Source: Asaia siamensis (GTDB taxonomy: Bacteria > Pseudomonadota > Alphaproteobacteria > Acetobacterales > Acetobacteraceae). Taken from it: a stretch of DNA of 64,000 bases. Both the position numbers and the translations under genes were made by a program. This document shows, one piece after another, positions 25,639-35,540 of this stretch (positions are counted from its first letter, which is position 1; each line of letters begins with the position of its first letter). The stretch lies in the NCBI RefSeq assembly GCF_014635085.1, contig NZ_BMCH01000007.1, positions 110,721 through 174,720 on the forward strand. Direction: 5' to 3'. A model generated the notes under the pieces. It was not told the origin of the DNA and made no database searches. It saw only the letters and a program-made list of their open reading frames with translations.

Positions 25639-25940
25639 GCGCATTGTCCTCGAAACCATGGGAACGTTCTTGTCCTTCTTGGGTGTCAGTCAGAGCAGAA
25701 TGATCAACTGTTCTGTCTTCTTGGCACGGGAGACCAAGAAACTCAGGTTGCCCTATGTTGGTCCTTCCGGAAAGGGGGCGTCCGCCTCGCCTTGCGCAAT
25801 TGTCATGCGCCGCGGCCATGGCTGCCATCTGTGATGGTCAGCCCGACAGGCGGATGAGGCGGGAGTGAGGCCCGGGTGCAACCGATGCAGACGAAACGCG
25901 GCTTTCGCTGCACGACAGACGTGACATCCGCCTTATTTTG
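25639..25940. other. Divergent promoter region of the secreted protein and TonB receptor genes
   Basis: About 300 bases between divergent genes. I see several GC-rich imperfect inverted repeats but no convincing -35/-10 pair and no Fur-like AT-rich palindrome. I compared it with the cobalamin riboswitch consensus because of the TonB receptor, but the GGTGNAANTCC and core B12-box strings are missing. No coding frame here has protein-like character. Confidence 0.4.
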
Positions 25941-28202
25941 ATGTGGAAACGAGCCATGGCTCGTCTCTCCATTCCCGGCGTCTGTGGACGCAGTCTTCTG
26001 CTCCTTTGTATTTCCATCACGGCTGTTGGCTCTGCCCGTGCCGAACAGGCCGTGACGAAACCGGCATCGACAGCGCCTGTGCGCAAGGCACCTCATACGC
26101 CGGGGCAGCGTCAGGCGGGATCAACGGGAAAAGGCCGGACACCGGATGAGCGCATCACAGTGCGCGGGCGTCAGGCCGCCGGCATGCTGGCGGAATACGG
26201 CAGCAAGGAAGCTGCCCTCGGGCCGCTCGGCACGCGCGATCTGCTGGATACGCCCTTCTCGATCATGACCGTGCCACGGGATGTGATCGTGAACCAGCAA
26301 TCGCGCAACGCGAATGATCTGGCACAATATATGCCATCGGTGCAGCTCGAAATGCGCGGCGACCCCAATACGAGCCGACCGCAATCGCGTGGCTTCGAGG
26401 CGGATGTCATTTCCAACTCGCGTCTTGATGGGCTGAACATGGTTATCACCACGCCCTATGCCGCCGAGCAGTTCGACTCGCTTCAGGTGCTCAATGGCCT
26501 CTCGGGTGCGCTCTACGGGCCGCAGAATCCGGCGGGTACTTTCGACTATACCCTCAACCGACCGACCGATCGGCAGCGTGAGCATCTGGCGTTTGGTGTC
26601 GATTCGACCAGCGCACCATTCGAGTCACTCGATGCGTCCGGTCGGGTGGGGCGCAATAAATGGTTCGGCTATCGGGTGACCATGCTGAACCAGTCCGGAG
26701 GCACCTATGCGCCCGGTACGCATCTCCGCCGGGGGCTCATTTCCGGGGCCTTCGATTTCAGGATCGATTCCAGGACGACGCTTCAGATCGATGCCAGCCA
26801 GTACAGCTATGCCCAGCGCGGCTATGCTGGCGGCTTCTCCTACGCTACGGGTCTTGCCCTGCCTGCAGCACCCGATCTGTCCCGACGCGGCTATGGACAG
26901 GATTTCGCAGGATATAACGCCTCGACCAACACCGCGCTGGCCAAACTTACCCATCGTTTCAACGAGGACTGGTCGGTAACGCTTGGTGGTCTGTATCAGG
27001 ACGCCTGGCGCAATGTGTTTTCCGTCACCAACACGCTGACGGACTCGGTGGGTCGCTACCGGACCAGCATCGCAGCGGCGACAACAGCCAATGATTTCAA
27101 GGTCTGGTCGAATCTGGCCTATGTGAATGGCCGCTTCCATACGGGGCCTTTCGCTCATCAGATCCTGATCGGGTCGAATGGCTACAGCATGGGGACATTC
27201 AACCCGACCCAGGGCCAGAGCGCCGTTCTGGGTACGGCGCGCATCGGGGCGCCTGTCGTGTTTTCAGGAACCCAGCCCTATTTTTCGGGCCGGTATCAAT
27301 CAGCCTCCATCATGTCGCAATCGCTGCTGGCAGGCGACACGATCGCATTGACACGGCACTGGTCCGTCATGGGGACGCTGGCCTGGAGCTGGCTCGATAC
27401 GACAAGCGGCAATACCCAGGGTGTCACGACGGCACGCTACAGCGTCGGGCCGGTCTTCACGCCTACGACCAGTCTGATCTATCGCGCAGACAGCCGGACC
27501 AGTCTCTATGCAACATGGGGGCGGGCTGTTCAGGCAGGGCCGGTGGCCCCTGCCACCAGCACGAATGCCAATGAGGTGCTCTCGCCTCTGCGCTCTGAAG
27601 AATATGAGGTTGGCATCAAATATCGCCCGCTGCCGGATCTGATGGTGAGTGCCGCCGGGTTTCGCATGACACGCGGCTTTGCTTTCACCGATCCGACGAC
27701 AGGCGTCTATCGGGAGGCAGGGCAGCAGCGCAATTACGGTGTGGAGGGGCAGGTCGCTGGAAAGCTGGGCAGGGCGCTCAGCCTGTTTGGTGGCGTCACC
27801 TGGCTGGATGCCCAGACGGGCGCAACGGGCCAGGGTCTTACCGCCCATAAGCAGGTTGTGGGTGTGGCGCCGGTTCAGGCCAGCATGCTGCTCGATTATC
27901 ATGCGTCATGGATGCGGGGTGGTGCTGTCAATGCCAGCGTCCATGTAATGGGCCGGCGTGCAGCCGATGTCGAAAACCGTCAGTTCGCTGCGGGCTTTAC
28001 GACGCTCGATCTGGGCGCCCGTTACGGTTTTCATCTGTATCGCGTGCCGGTTGTGGTGAGGTTCGGCGTGACGAATGTGACAGACAAGCGCTACTGGGCG
28101 TCTGTCTACCCCAGTTCGATCAATGGGGCGGCGACTGCCACGAACTCAGCGGTGGCCGGGTTGCCCCGGACCTATCACGCAACGACCGAAATCGATTTCT
28201 GA
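25941..28202 (+). CDS. TonB-dependent siderophore receptor
   Basis: About 753 residues. An outer-membrane receptor with a signal peptide to about residue 35 (SARA), a basic linker, a TonB-box-like ERITVRG, a plug domain (about 65-205) and a 22-stranded barrel. The plug contains TPFSIMTVPRDVI, NDLAQYMPSVQLEMRGDPNTSRPQ split over the PSV-RG pattern, and NGLSGALYGPQNPAGT, typical of ferri-siderophore receptors. The C-terminus ends in an aromatic residue (TTEIDF), as barrels require for insertion. ATG at 25941 is used; ATG at 25956 is an alternative, and neither has a clear Shine-Dalgarno. The 3' end overlaps the convergent plsC-like gene by 28 bases. The ligand is unknown. Confidence 0.9.
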   Translation: MWKRAMARLSIPGVCGRSLLLLCISITAVGSARAEQAVTKPASTAPVRKAPHTPGQRQAGSTGKGRTPDERITVRGRQAAGMLAEYGSKEAALGPLGTRDLLDTPFSIMTVPRDVIVNQQSRNANDLAQYMPSVQLEMRGDPNTSRPQSRGFEADVISNSRLDGLNMVITTPYAAEQFDSLQVLNGLSGALYGPQNPAGTFDYTLNRPTDRQREHLAFGVDSTSAPFESLDASGRVGRNKWFGYRVTMLNQSGGTYAPGTHLRRGLISGAFDFRIDSRTTLQIDASQYSYAQRGYAGGFSYATGLALPAAPDLSRRGYGQDFAGYNASTNTALAKLTHRFNEDWSVTLGGLYQDAWRNVFSVTNTLTDSVGRYRTSIAAATTANDFKVWSNLAYVNGRFHTGPFAHQILIGSNGYSMGTFNPTQGQSAVLGTARIGAPVVFSGTQPYFSGRYQSASIMSQSLLAGDTIALTRHWSVMGTLAWSWLDTTSGNTQGVTTARYSVGPVFTPTTSLIYRADSRTSLYATWGRAVQAGPVAPATSTNANEVLSPLRSEEYEVGIKYRPLPDLMVSAAGFRMTRGFAFTDPTTGVYREAGQQRNYGVEGQVAGKLGRALSLFGGVTWLDAQTGATGQGLTAHKQVVGVAPVQASMLLDYHASWMRGGAVNASVHVMGRRAADVENRQFAAGFTTLDLGARYGFHLYRVPVVVRFGVTNVTDKRYWASVYPSSINGAATATNSAVAGLPRTYHATTEIDF

Positions 28203-29266
28203 TCGCATGCTTCTGAAGCAGTAGCGAGGCTTGGTTCCACAAGTGGTTCGGGAGACCAGCCCTGCACGGTGTCGTTGTTCTGTCTGAGTGCGGCGGCACC
28301 CTGAGCGACAGCAGCCCAGGCGGCGTTGGCCAGCGCCTTGCGGCTGGGGAAATCTTCCGGTGCCAGCGGGGGGTGCATCAGGATGGTGGCGCGCTTGTTA
28401 CGCTTCTTAAGAAACTGCCAGACATGCGGCCCGAGATCCATGTCGCCATACCAGGCAAAAACAGCGCGTTTCGTGCGATTGACCGGTAGCCCCTCCAGCC
28501 TGTCATAGACGAGAGAGATGGGCTGGATGAGCGGGGTGAGGCCGGGCGGGTATGACGGCATGTCGACAGGCGGGGCGTTTTTCGGCAGGCGCGGCAATTT
28601 GGCGATGGCGAAAAACGTCGACATGAACGGCAGGACGCGCGATCCGTCTGACGACGTGCCCTCAGGGAAAAGGATGAGATTATCGCCAGTGGCAAGGCGG
28701 GTGATCATTTCATCACGCTCGCGCCCTGTCGTGCTTCTGTTACGGCTCACGAAAATCGTGCGCCCGATCTTGGAGACCAGCCCCATGATGGGCCAGCGCT
28801 CGATATCACCCTTGGCGACGAAGACAGAATAGATCTTGGTGCCCAGAACAGGGATATCGAGCCAGGAAGAATGATTGGCCACATAGATGACCGGACGCTC
28901 GCCACGGTCGCGACCTTTTTGCCCACCAACCGTGCCGACGGGGCGGCCGATCATCTTGATGTCCAGATCGAGCAGCTTGCACAGCACGCCCCAGATCACG
29001 CGTGTCCAGCGTATTTTCATCACGCCGGGAATGGGCAGGAGAAGCGCTTCGAACCCGACCGAAAGCGGCACCCAGACCACAATGCCAGCCAGACGCAGGC
29101 TCGCGCAAAGGGCTTCGATCTTTCCATGGATACGCCCGGACGGCGTGCAGTTGGCGCTCTCTTCAAGAACAGGACGCGACTTGCTGCGTATAGGGGCGCT
29201 GTCTGAAGCATGGCCCCGTCGCGGCAGCAATCCGGCGAGCCGGTTTCGGAAGAGATCTGCACTCAT
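28175..29266 (-). CDS. 1-acyl-sn-glycerol-3-phosphate acyltransferase (PlsC family)
   Basis: About 363 residues. A membrane-bound acyltransferase that makes phosphatidic acid from lysophosphatidic acid. The catalytic NHSSWLD motif (His-x4-Asp) is in the middle of the chain and the glycerophosphate-binding FPEGTSSDG follows about 70 residues later. Hydrophobic segments at the N-terminal third (LRLAGIVVWVPLSVGFEALLLPIPGV) anchor it. The start is uncertain: ATG at 29266 or an upstream TTG at 29314, neither with a good ribosome-binding site. The last codons overlap the TonB receptor gene on the other strand. Confidence 0.85.
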   Translation of the reverse strand: MSADLFRNRLAGLLPRRGHASDSAPIRSKSRPVLEESANCTPSGRIHGKIEALCASLRLAGIVVWVPLSVGFEALLLPIPGVMKIRWTRVIWGVLCKLLDLDIKMIGRPVGTVGGQKGRDRGERPVIYVANHSSWLDIPVLGTKIYSVFVAKGDIERWPIMGLVSKIGRTIFVSRNRSTTGRERDEMITRLATGDNLILFPEGTSSDGSRVLPFMSTFFAIAKLPRLPKNAPPVDMPSYPPGLTPLIQPISLVYDRLEGLPVNRTKRAVFAWYGDMDLGPHVWQFLKKRNKRATILMHPPLAPEDFPSRKALANAAWAAVAQGAAALRQNNDTVQGWSPEPLVEPSLATASEACDQKSISVVA

Positions 29267-29412
29267 GCATCGTTCAATACTGTCATGATGCAAGTGTGAC
29301 AATCGTCGTGCCAAACTGATGGGCGCGAATGGTGGGGCGTAGCGTCCCCCAATATGGCGGACCAGCGTACGCCAAGCATACGCAGAACGGTCGTTTCTGC
29401 TGATTGCCTCAG

Positions 29413-29428
29413 CGTTTCACGTGAAACA
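29413..29428. promoter_or_regulatory. parS: Predicted ParB-binding site (parS)
   Basis: The perfect palindrome GTTTCACGTGAAAC at 29414-29427, extended by a 3' A, matches the bacterial parS consensus TGTTNCACGTGAAACA at 15 of 16 positions. It lies in the spacer between the acyltransferase and hdeD genes, about 10 kb from parAB. Confidence 0.85.
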
Positions 29429-29529
29429 TCGCCGCCGTCGGCAGGGAAGATAACATATTGTTCACAACGCTCTGATGCGCCCGGATGCGACGTTGATGCG
29501 TAGAGATGCGAAAGAAAGGAATAAACAAT

Positions 29530-30099
29530 ATGGCTGGCCTTGGTGATTTTCCCGGTCTTCCCCCGATCAATCCGAAACTCAAACCCAACTGGTTTATCGG
29601 TATCGGTGTGGTGCTGCTCATTCTGGGAGGCATTGCCTTTGTCGATACCGTGGTGACGACTCTGGCGAGCATCATTGTTATCGGGTTTCTGCTGATTTTC
29701 TCGGGTGTGGCCTATCTTGCCCAGAGCTTTGCCCATCGCGATGTTGAAGGCTCGCGCTTCTGGATCACGGCGCTGATGGGCTTTCTTTATGTTCTGGGCG
29801 GCATTCTGCTCATTCAGGAACCTGCAACTGGCTCTGTGTTCCTTACGGCTTTTCTGGCTGGCTGTCTCATGGCGTCGGGTGTCATGCGCGCTCTCTGGGC
29901 GGCAGGTCACCGTTACGTGGCCAATTGGTGGACGCTGATCCTGAGTGCTGTCGTGGCGCTTCTGACGGGCGTTCTGATTTTCGTGACGCTGCCCTGGTCC
30001 GGGCTATGGCTGATCGGGACCTTTATCGCCATCGAACTGATCTTTGGCGGTATTTCGGCTCTGTCTTTTGGTCTGTCGCTCAGGAACGCCGGGAAATGA
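29530..30099 (+). CDS. HdeD family membrane protein (DUF308)
   Basis: 189 residues with six transmembrane helices in three pairs, each about 20 residues: WFIGIGVVLLILGGIAFVD, LASIIVIGFLLIFSGVAYLA, FWITALMGFLYVLGGILLI, FLTAFLAGCLMASGVMRAL, WWTLILSAVVALLTGVLIF and LWLIGTFIAIELIFGG. This is the HdeD/DUF308 repeat architecture, linked to acid resistance in enterobacteria; the same role in an acid-producing bacterium is attractive but unproven. ATG at 29530 has AGGA nine bases upstream, preferred over the longer frame from 29506. A bidirectional terminator follows. Confidence 0.9.
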   Translation: MAGLGDFPGLPPINPKLKPNWFIGIGVVLLILGGIAFVDTVVTTLASIIVIGFLLIFSGVAYLAQSFAHRDVEGSRFWITALMGFLYVLGGILLIQEPATGSVFLTAFLAGCLMASGVMRALWAAGHRYVANWWTLILSAVVALLTGVLIFVTLPWSGLWLIGTFIAIELIFGGISALSFGLSLRNAGK

Positions 30100-30140
30100 T
30101 ACCGAGCGGCTGCGTGATGCAGCCGCCGGGTCAGGTAATG

Positions 30141-30167
30141 AAAAGGGGGCGGTGAACGCCCCCTTTT
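30141..30167. terminator. Bidirectional intrinsic terminator between hdeD-like gene and trpA
   Basis: A perfect 11-pair inverted repeat (30141-30151 with 30157-30167) carries A4 on one side and T4 plus further T on the other, so both strands read as a GC stem followed by a T-run. It adjoins the trpA stop codon directly and lies 42 bases after the hdeD-like stop. Confidence 0.92.
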
Positions 30168-30983
30168 TTATGAGCCGCGTACGGCCCTGGCGATGGTGGC
30201 AAGCTGGCCGAGAACGGCAGGCACTGTGCCGTCAGTGGCTTTGTCGTCTTCAAGGGTGGTGGCGAGGGTCGAGATAAGTGCCGATGCCACGACAGCCGCA
30301 TCACCTACCGAGGCGGCCTGGGCCGCCTGCTCCGGTGTGCGTATGCCAAATCCGATGGCGACAGGCAGGGGGCTTACGGCGCGCAGGCGGGGCAGGGCTG
30401 CTGCCAGTTCATCGCCGCTCGCTGTACGCGTGCCTGTGATGCCCGTGATGCTCACATAATAGATGAAGCCCGAGGCCGTATCGAGCAGATAGGGCAGACG
30501 CTCATCGGGCGTGTTGGGGGCCACGAGCTGGATGATATCGAGCCCGTTTTTCTGCGCATCGTCAGAGAGCAGATCGCTCTCTTCCTTCGGGAGGTCGACA
30601 ATGATCAGGCCATCGACCCCTGCCTGTGCGGCATCTGTGCAGAAACGCGCCGGGCCATAGCTGTCGATCGGGTTGAGATAGCCCATCAGGATGATGGGGG
30701 TCTCGTTGTCGCTTTCACGGAAGGCACGCACCATGGTAAGCACACCGGCAAGCGTTGCCCCTGCCTTGAGACCGCGCAGCGCGGCGGCTTGGATGGTCGG
30801 GCCATCGGCTGAAGGATCAGAGAACGGGACGCCGATTTCGATCAGATCGGCACCTGCGCCCGGCATGCCCTTGAGCAGGGCGAGAGAGGTTTCGAGATCG
30901 GGATCATAGGCCTGAAGATAGGGAATGAGCGCGCCGCGCCCTTCGGCCTTGAGGGATTCGAAACGGGCCTTGATACGACTCAC
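30168..30983 (-). CDS. trpA: Tryptophan synthase alpha subunit
   Basis: 271 residues. It cleaves indole-3-glycerol phosphate to indole and glyceraldehyde 3-phosphate, passing indole to TrpB through the tunnel. Motifs: [22 protein letters not shown] with the catalytic Glu (GADLIEIG) and FSDPx[12 protein letters not shown] with the second catalytic Asp region, and [13 protein letters not shown]. The frame runs on to 31115, but a GTG at 30983 overlaps the trpB stop as GTGA and begins at the family N-terminus ([11 protein letters not shown]). Translational coupling to trpB is therefore clear. Confidence 0.96.
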   Translation of the reverse strand: MSRIKARFESLKAEGRGALIPYLQAYDPDLETSLALLKGMPGAGADLIEIGVPFSDPSADGPTIQAAALRGLKAGATLAGVLTMVRAFRESDNETPIILMGYLNPIDSYGPARFCTDAAQAGVDGLIIVDLPKEESDLLSDDAQKNGLDIIQLVAPNTPDERLPYLLDTASGFIYYVSITGITGTRTASGDELAAALPRLRAVSPLPVAIGFGIRTPEQAAQAASVGDAAVVASALISTLATTLEDDKATDGTVPAVLGQLATIARAVRGS

Positions 30984-32206
30984 AGCGACACTCCCAGATG
31001 TTCGGCGACGGTGAAGATGTCCTTGTCGCCGCGGCCGGAGAGGTTGAGAACAATGATCTGATCCGGCGTCATGGTCGGGGCGATCTTCATCACCTGGGCC
31101 AGACCATGGGCGCATTCCAGCGCGGGAATGATGCCTTCGGTACGGGTCAGAAGCTGGAAGGCGTCGAGCGCCTCCTTGTCGGTTACGCCGACATATTCCA
31201 CGCGTCCGATATCGTTGAGCCAGGAATGCTCAGGCCCGATGCCCGGATAATCGAGGCCTGCGCTGATGGAATGCGCCTCGGCAATCTGGCCGAATTCGTC
31301 CTGAAGCAGATAGGTGCGGTTGCCATGCAGCACACCCGAGCGTCCACGAGAAATCGAGGCTGCCGTCAGCCCGCTATCCAGACCATGGCCTGCTGCCTCG
31401 ACACCGACCATCTTGACCGATTCATCGTCGAGGAAAGGATGGAACAGACCCATGGCGTTCGAGCCGCCGCCGATTGCCGCCACCAGAACGTCAGGCAGCC
31501 GGCCTTCGGCCTGCATGATCTGTTCGCGCGTCTCGATGCCGATGATCGACTGGAAGTCACGCACCATTTCCGGATAGGGGTGCGGCCCTGCGACCGTACC
31601 GACCAGGAAATAGGTGTCATGCACATTGGCCACCCAGTCGCGCATGGCCTCGTTCATGGCGTCTTTCAGCGTGCCGGAGCCCGCTGTCACGGGGTGTACC
31701 TCGGCGCCAAGAAGATGCATGCGGAATACGTTTGGCTTCTGCCGCTCGACATCGACCGCGCCCATATAGACGGTGCATTTCAGACCGAACAGCGCACAGA
31801 CGGTCGCCGTGGCCACGCCATGCTGACCCGCACCGGTCTCGGCCACGATGCGCGTCTTGCCCATGCGTCGTGCCAGCAGGATCTGCCCCATGACGTTGTT
31901 GAGCTTGTGCGAGCCTGTATGGTTCAGTTCTTCGCGCTTGAGATAGATCTTCGCGCCGCCGAGTTCCTTACTCAGGCGCTTCGCATGCCAGAGCGGGCTG
32001 GGGCGGCCGACATAGTCGCGGAAGTAGTAATCGAGTTCCTGTCGAAAGCTCGGATCGGCCTTGGCTGCCTGATAGGCATCGGCCAGATCCTGCACCAGAG
32101 GCATGAGGGTTTCAGCAACGAACTGGCCCCCGAACGTGCCGAAACGGCCGCGCTGATCGGGACCGTTGCGCAGGCTGTTGAGACGGGGGGAGACTTCAGA
32201 ACTCAT
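30980..32206 (-). CDS. trpB: Tryptophan synthase beta subunit
   Basis: 408 residues. A PLP enzyme that condenses indole with serine. The PLP lysine is in [12 protein letters not shown], the phosphate-binding glycine loop is GGGSNAMG, and the catalytic Glu lies in [28 protein letters not shown] marks the N-terminus. The frame extends to 32284, but ATG at 32206 has AGGACA eight bases upstream. No trpF is upstream; instead corA is divergent. No leader peptide with Trp codons is visible in the 124-base gap. Confidence 0.97.
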   Translation of the reverse strand: MSSEVSPRLNSLRNGPDQRGRFGTFGGQFVAETLMPLVQDLADAYQAAKADPSFRQELDYYFRDYVGRPSPLWHAKRLSKELGGAKIYLKREELNHTGSHKLNNVMGQILLARRMGKTRIVAETGAGQHGVATATVCALFGLKCTVYMGAVDVERQKPNVFRMHLLGAEVHPVTAGSGTLKDAMNEAMRDWVANVHDTYFLVGTVAGPHPYPEMVRDFQSIIGIETREQIMQAEGRLPDVLVAAIGGGSNAMGLFHPFLDDESVKMVGVEAAGHGLDSGLTAASISRGRSGVLHGNRTYLLQDEFGQIAEAHSISAGLDYPGIGPEHSWLNDIGRVEYVGVTDKEALDAFQLLTRTEGIIPALECAHGLAQVMKIAPTMTPDQIIVLNLSGRGDKDIFTVAEHLGVSL

Positions 32207-32330
32207 GCGAATTGTCCTGTTTGAGGCATGGATCGACACGGCAAGCGGGTTTCTGCGATACCAGAGGGGCGGCATGACGTCCATTCCCGACCCGCAGGGG
32301 AAAGCTGTCTGAGCCGGAAAGGAAGGTTCG

Positions 32331-33317
32331 ATGTTTCTAGCGCATCCTGTGGGGCGCCCTATTCATGAGATCGTTGCCGCCGAAGATGCGAAAAACGTCT
32401 CCTGGCTCGATCTGATCGAACCGAGCGAAGACGAGATCAGACTGGCAGAGGCCGTGACGGGGTTGAGCCTGCCACGCCGTGATGCGCTGGAGGAAATCGA
32501 GAGTTCGTCACGTCATTACCGCAAGGGAGATGTCATCTATCTCTCGACGCCTCTTGTACGCATGATCGATGACCGGCTGACGACCTATCCTGTCGGTATG
32601 GTCGTCTCGCCCAACTGGCTGATCACGCTGCGCTATGCAAGCTATACGGCCTTCGAGACCATGAGTCGCGATCTGGCGGCCAATGATGTCGATTTCGCCC
32701 TGTCGGATGTGCCCGAACTCGCCATTCACCTGCTTGAGACCATCGTCAATCGTCTGGCGGATATTCTCGAAAACGCCGGGCATACCCTCGATACGATTTC
32801 ACGCACTGTCTTTGCCGACAAGCGCTCGCGCAGGCGCGTGCGCAATGCCGATGTGCTGCGCCAGACACTCAGGAAGCTGGGCGAGAGCGGCGATCTGACC
32901 TCGTCGATCAGGGAAAGTCTGCTGGGGGTGGATCGCATAGGGATGTTCCTCGGCGATGCGCGCTATTTCGAGTTTCGCGATACGCTGCAGACGCGGCTGC
33001 GCATCATGGGTCGCGACGTGGCCTCACTGAACGACTACGTGGCGCAGATGACGGTCAAGGTACAGTTCCTGCTCGATGCGACGCTGGGCTTTATCAGTAT
33101 CGACCAGAATGACGGCATGAAATTGCTGACCGTGGTGAGCTTCGTCGGTATTACCCCGACCCTGCTTGCGGGTATTTACGGTATGAATTTCAAGATCATG
33201 CCGGAACTCGAATGGCGCTACGGCTATTATTATGCGTTAGGCCTCATGGCTTTCTCGGTGCTGCTGCCCCTGTTCATTTTCTGGCGCCGGGGATGGTTTG
33301 GAGATCGTTCATCGTGA
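32331..33317 (+). CDS. corA: Magnesium/cobalt transporter CorA
   Basis: 328 residues. Pentameric Mg2+ channel. A long N-terminal cytosolic alpha/beta domain leads to two C-terminal transmembrane helices. The pore signature GMN occurs in [25 protein letters not shown] (residues about 284-286). [35 protein letters not shown] is the stalk helix. The periplasmic loop is acidic (PELEW), as in functional CorA. A secreted-protein gene overlaps its stop by GTGA. Confidence 0.95.
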   Translation: MFLAHPVGRPIHEIVAAEDAKNVSWLDLIEPSEDEIRLAEAVTGLSLPRRDALEEIESSSRHYRKGDVIYLSTPLVRMIDDRLTTYPVGMVVSPNWLITLRYASYTAFETMSRDLAANDVDFALSDVPELAIHLLETIVNRLADILENAGHTLDTISRTVFADKRSRRRVRNADVLRQTLRKLGESGDLTSSIRESLLGVDRIGMFLGDARYFEFRDTLQTRLRIMGRDVASLNDYVAQMTVKVQFLLDATLGFISIDQNDGMKLLTVVSFVGITPTLLAGIYGMNFKIMPELEWRYGYYYALGLMAFSVLLPLFIFWRRGWFGDRSS

Positions 33318-33841
33318 ACCGGTACGCTCTGTCTGTTTTCCTACTCGCATTGGCTTCGATTGCCCATCAGGCTCTGGCTGGTCCCGTTACACAGACCACC
33401 ACTCAGCAGGCCCAGGCGATGCTCGACAAGCTGGTGCAGGAGCCGCTGAAATTTGAAGGGGCAAGCGACTTCCCTCTCGGCTTCCGTCAGGCGCCTGGCT
33501 ATCAGGGCAGGCAGCCAACCCGCGTGCTGATCGGCTATCATCTCGATGGATTGCAGATTGCAGGTGAATTCGTTGCACTCGATGCCGAGAACCGCCCGCT
33601 CCAGGCCGCGCCTTTGAACGGCCATCTTCTGGAAGCGAGCCGGGGCGAAACTGCGATAGCCTGTCGTGTCGACATCGCGCTTCCCAGCACATTGCATCTC
33701 AGCGGCATGTGCGGCCCGGCCCTAATCTCGGGGGCCTATAGCGAAAAGGTGAAAGCCCAGCCCCTGATGTTTCTTCTGCCCGGCCTGGGGGAAGGGGAGA
33801 ACAGCTCCGGTGAGTACCTGATGAAGCCCTGGCGCGGCTGA
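33314..33841 (+). CDS. Small secreted protein coupled to corA
   Basis: 175 residues from GTG at 33314, which overlaps the corA TGA (GTGA). The N-terminus [22 protein letters not shown] is a signal peptide. The mature chain has two cysteines (AIACRVDI and SGMCGPAL) and a beta-rich look, with no recognised domain. Longer in-frame starts exist within corA, but only this one puts the signal sequence at the N-terminus. The tight coupling to corA suggests co-regulation; a link to Mg2+ handling is speculation. Confidence 0.68.
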   Translation: MNRYALSVFLLALASIAHQALAGPVTQTTTQQAQAMLDKLVQEPLKFEGASDFPLGFRQAPGYQGRQPTRVLIGYHLDGLQIAGEFVALDAENRPLQAAPLNGHLLEASRGETAIACRVDIALPSTLHLSGMCGPALISGAYSEKVKAQPLMFLLPGLGEGENSSGEYLMKPWRG

Positions 33842-33850
33842 CCGGCACTA

Positions 33851-33880
33851 TTGACAGAAAGCGTTATTTCTCATTAGACT
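33851..33880 (+). promoter_or_regulatory. Predicted sigma-70 promoter upstream of rho
   Basis: A consensus TTGACA (33851-33856) and TAGACT (33875-33880) are separated by 18 bases. Transcription would start near 33887, giving a leader of about 180 bases before the rho start codon. It lies 10 bases after the secreted-protein stop. Confidence 0.65.
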
Positions 33881-34065
33881 GAACAGCAAGAGCCGCATGC
33901 GTTCACTGCATCGCGGCCTCTCTCACAAGACCTTTCGTCTTCGCTCATCGTCGGGCCCGGTTCTGCGGCCCATCTGACGGGGCATTCTTTCGCGATCGAT
34001 CATCTGTCACGGATACGGATTCCGTCTCCCGAGCAGTGGACTATAGCCCATCTAAGGCGCTTTTC

Positions 34066-35361
34066 ATGCATCTTGCTGAACTCAAGAAAAAATCACCTGC
34101 CGATCTGCTGGCCTATGCTGAAGAGCTGCAGATCGAAAACGCGTCCTCAATGCGCAAGCAGGACATCATGTTCGCCATTCTCAAGACCCTGGCGGATAAT
34201 GATCAGGCCATCTATGGCGAAGGCACGCTGGAAATCCTGTCTGACGGTTTCGGCTTTCTCCGCTCACCCGAGGCCAATTACCTTCCTGGCCCGGACGATA
34301 TCTATATCTCTCCCGCCCAGGTGCGCCGCTTCGGCCTGCGTCCCGGTGACACGGTTGAGGGTCAGATTCGCGCGCCGCGCGATGGTGAGCGCTATTTCTC
34401 GCTGCTCAAGGTCAACTCGATCAATTTCGAAGAACCTGACTCCGTTCGTCAGCGCATCAATTTCGACAATTTGACGCCGCTCTATCCCGAGCGTCGCCTG
34501 CGTATGGAAGTCGAGCAGGTCGGTGCCCCCGAGCCGCAGCCGACCGGCAAGGGCAAGAAAGACCAGCGCGACTACACGCCGCGCGTGATCGATCTCGTTG
34601 CTCCCATCGGTATGGGCCAGCGCGCCCTGATCGTGGCCCCGCCCCGCACAGGCAAGACCGTGATGCTGCAGAGCATCGCCTCGTCGATCAGTGCCAATCA
34701 TCCTGACGTCTTCCTGATCGTTCTTCTCATCGACGAGCGTCCTGAAGAAGTGACCGACATGGCCCGCTCGGTGCGTGGCGAAGTCGTGTCGTCCACCTTC
34801 GATGAGCCCGCGACCCGCCACGTTCAGGTGACTGAAATGGTGCTCGAAAAGGCCAAGCGTCTGGTGGAACACAAGCGTGACGTTGTGATCCTGCTCGACT
34901 CGATCACCCGTCTTGCCCGCGCCTACAACACCGTTGTGCCCTCGTCGGGCAAGGTGCTGACCGGCGGTGTCGATGCCAACGCCCTGCAGCGCCCCAAGCG
35001 CTTCTTTGGTGCGGCGCGTAACATCGAGGAGGGTGGCTCGCTCACCATCATCGCCACGGCGCTGATCGATACGGGCAGCCGCATGGACGAAGTCATCTTC
35101 GAAGAGTTCAAGGGTACGGGTAACTCCGAACTCATCCTTGATCGCAAGCTCGCCGACAAGCGTACCTTCCCGGCTATCGATATCACCAAGTCGGGCACAC
35201 GTAAGGAAGAACTCCTTGTCGATCGCGCCATGCTTTCGAAGATGTGGGTGCTGCGTCGTATCCTGTCGCCGATGGGCACGATGGATGCGATGGACTTCCT
35301 GCTCGACAAGCTGAAATACAGCAAGACGAACCAGGATTTCTTCGACGCCATGAACAACTGA
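34066..35361 (+). CDS. rho: Transcription termination factor Rho
   Basis: 431 residues. Hexameric RNA helicase. The N-terminal helical region ([21 protein letters not shown]) is followed by the OB-fold RNA-binding domain with [22 protein letters not shown]. The ATPase domain has Walker A APPRTGKT (191-198), Q-loop/R-loop segments [14 protein letters not shown] and [21 protein letters not shown], split here as [12 protein letters not shown] and GKVLTGG. Relative to E. coli, a Pro/Gly/Lys-rich insert occurs at about 150-170. The frame opens with GTG at 34036, but ATG at 34066 gives the family N-terminus and has AAGG before it. It has a long leader, as expected for an autoregulated rho. Confidence 0.97.
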   Translation: MHLAELKKKSPADLLAYAEELQIENASSMRKQDIMFAILKTLADNDQAIYGEGTLEILSDGFGFLRSPEANYLPGPDDIYISPAQVRRFGLRPGDTVEGQIRAPRDGERYFSLLKVNSINFEEPDSVRQRINFDNLTPLYPERRLRMEVEQVGAPEPQPTGKGKKDQRDYTPRVIDLVAPIGMGQRALIVAPPRTGKTVMLQSIASSISANHPDVFLIVLLIDERPEEVTDMARSVRGEVVSSTFDEPATRHVQVTEMVLEKAKRLVEHKRDVVILLDSITRLARAYNTVVPSSGKVLTGGVDANALQRPKRFFGAARNIEEGGSLTIIATALIDTGSRMDEVIFEEFKGTGNSELILDRKLADKRTFPAIDITKSGTRKEELLVDRAMLSKMWVLRRILSPMGTMDAMDFLLDKLKYSKTNQDFFDAMNN

Positions 35362-35385
35362 TTTTCGGGTCAGTTCGTGACGGTC

Positions 35386-35424
35386 AAGCCGCTGGGTGCC
35401 TGTGGGTGCCCGGCGGCTTTTTTT
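35386..35424 (+). terminator. Intrinsic terminator of rho
   Basis: An 11-pair stem (AAGCCGC and following bases with GGCGGCTT; outer arms 35386-35392 and 35413-35419) is followed by seven T (35418-35424). It is 24 bases after the rho stop. Confidence 0.88.
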
Positions 35425-35530
35425 ATGGGGCTTTACCCCATCCCCCGCCAAAGGGCCGTCGCCCTTTGGAAACCTTTAAATCGGGATGAAAGGGGCGCGC
35501 CCCTTTCCGGGGGACGGGGCAGCGCCCCGT
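35425..35530. repeat. Intergenic multi-hairpin element (copy 4)
   Basis: Four palindromes in the same order as at 24.9 kb: ATGGGG-CTTTA-CCCCAT (35425-35441), CCAAAGGGC-CGTC-GCCCTTTGG (35448-35469), GAAAGGGGC-GC-GCCCCTTTC (35488-35507) and ACGGGGC-AGC-GCCCCGT (35514-35530). The second stem is followed by GAAACCT, as in the other clean copy. It lies between rho and ogt, which are convergent. Confidence 0.8.
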
Positions 35531-35540
35531 GAAGGCCACG

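Noticed and set aside
25760..25940. Cobalamin riboswitch before the TonB receptor
   Set aside because: Some strings looked suggestive (GCGCAATTGT, GATGAGGCGGGAG), but the conserved GGTGNAANTCC and B12-box are absent and the order does not fit.
30998..32224. 408-codon frame opposite trpB
   Set aside because: Antisense shadow of a clear trpB with all PLP motifs.
34264..35451. 395-codon frame opposite rho
   Set aside because: Antisense shadow of rho; no initiation signal and a composition typical of reversed GC-rich genes.
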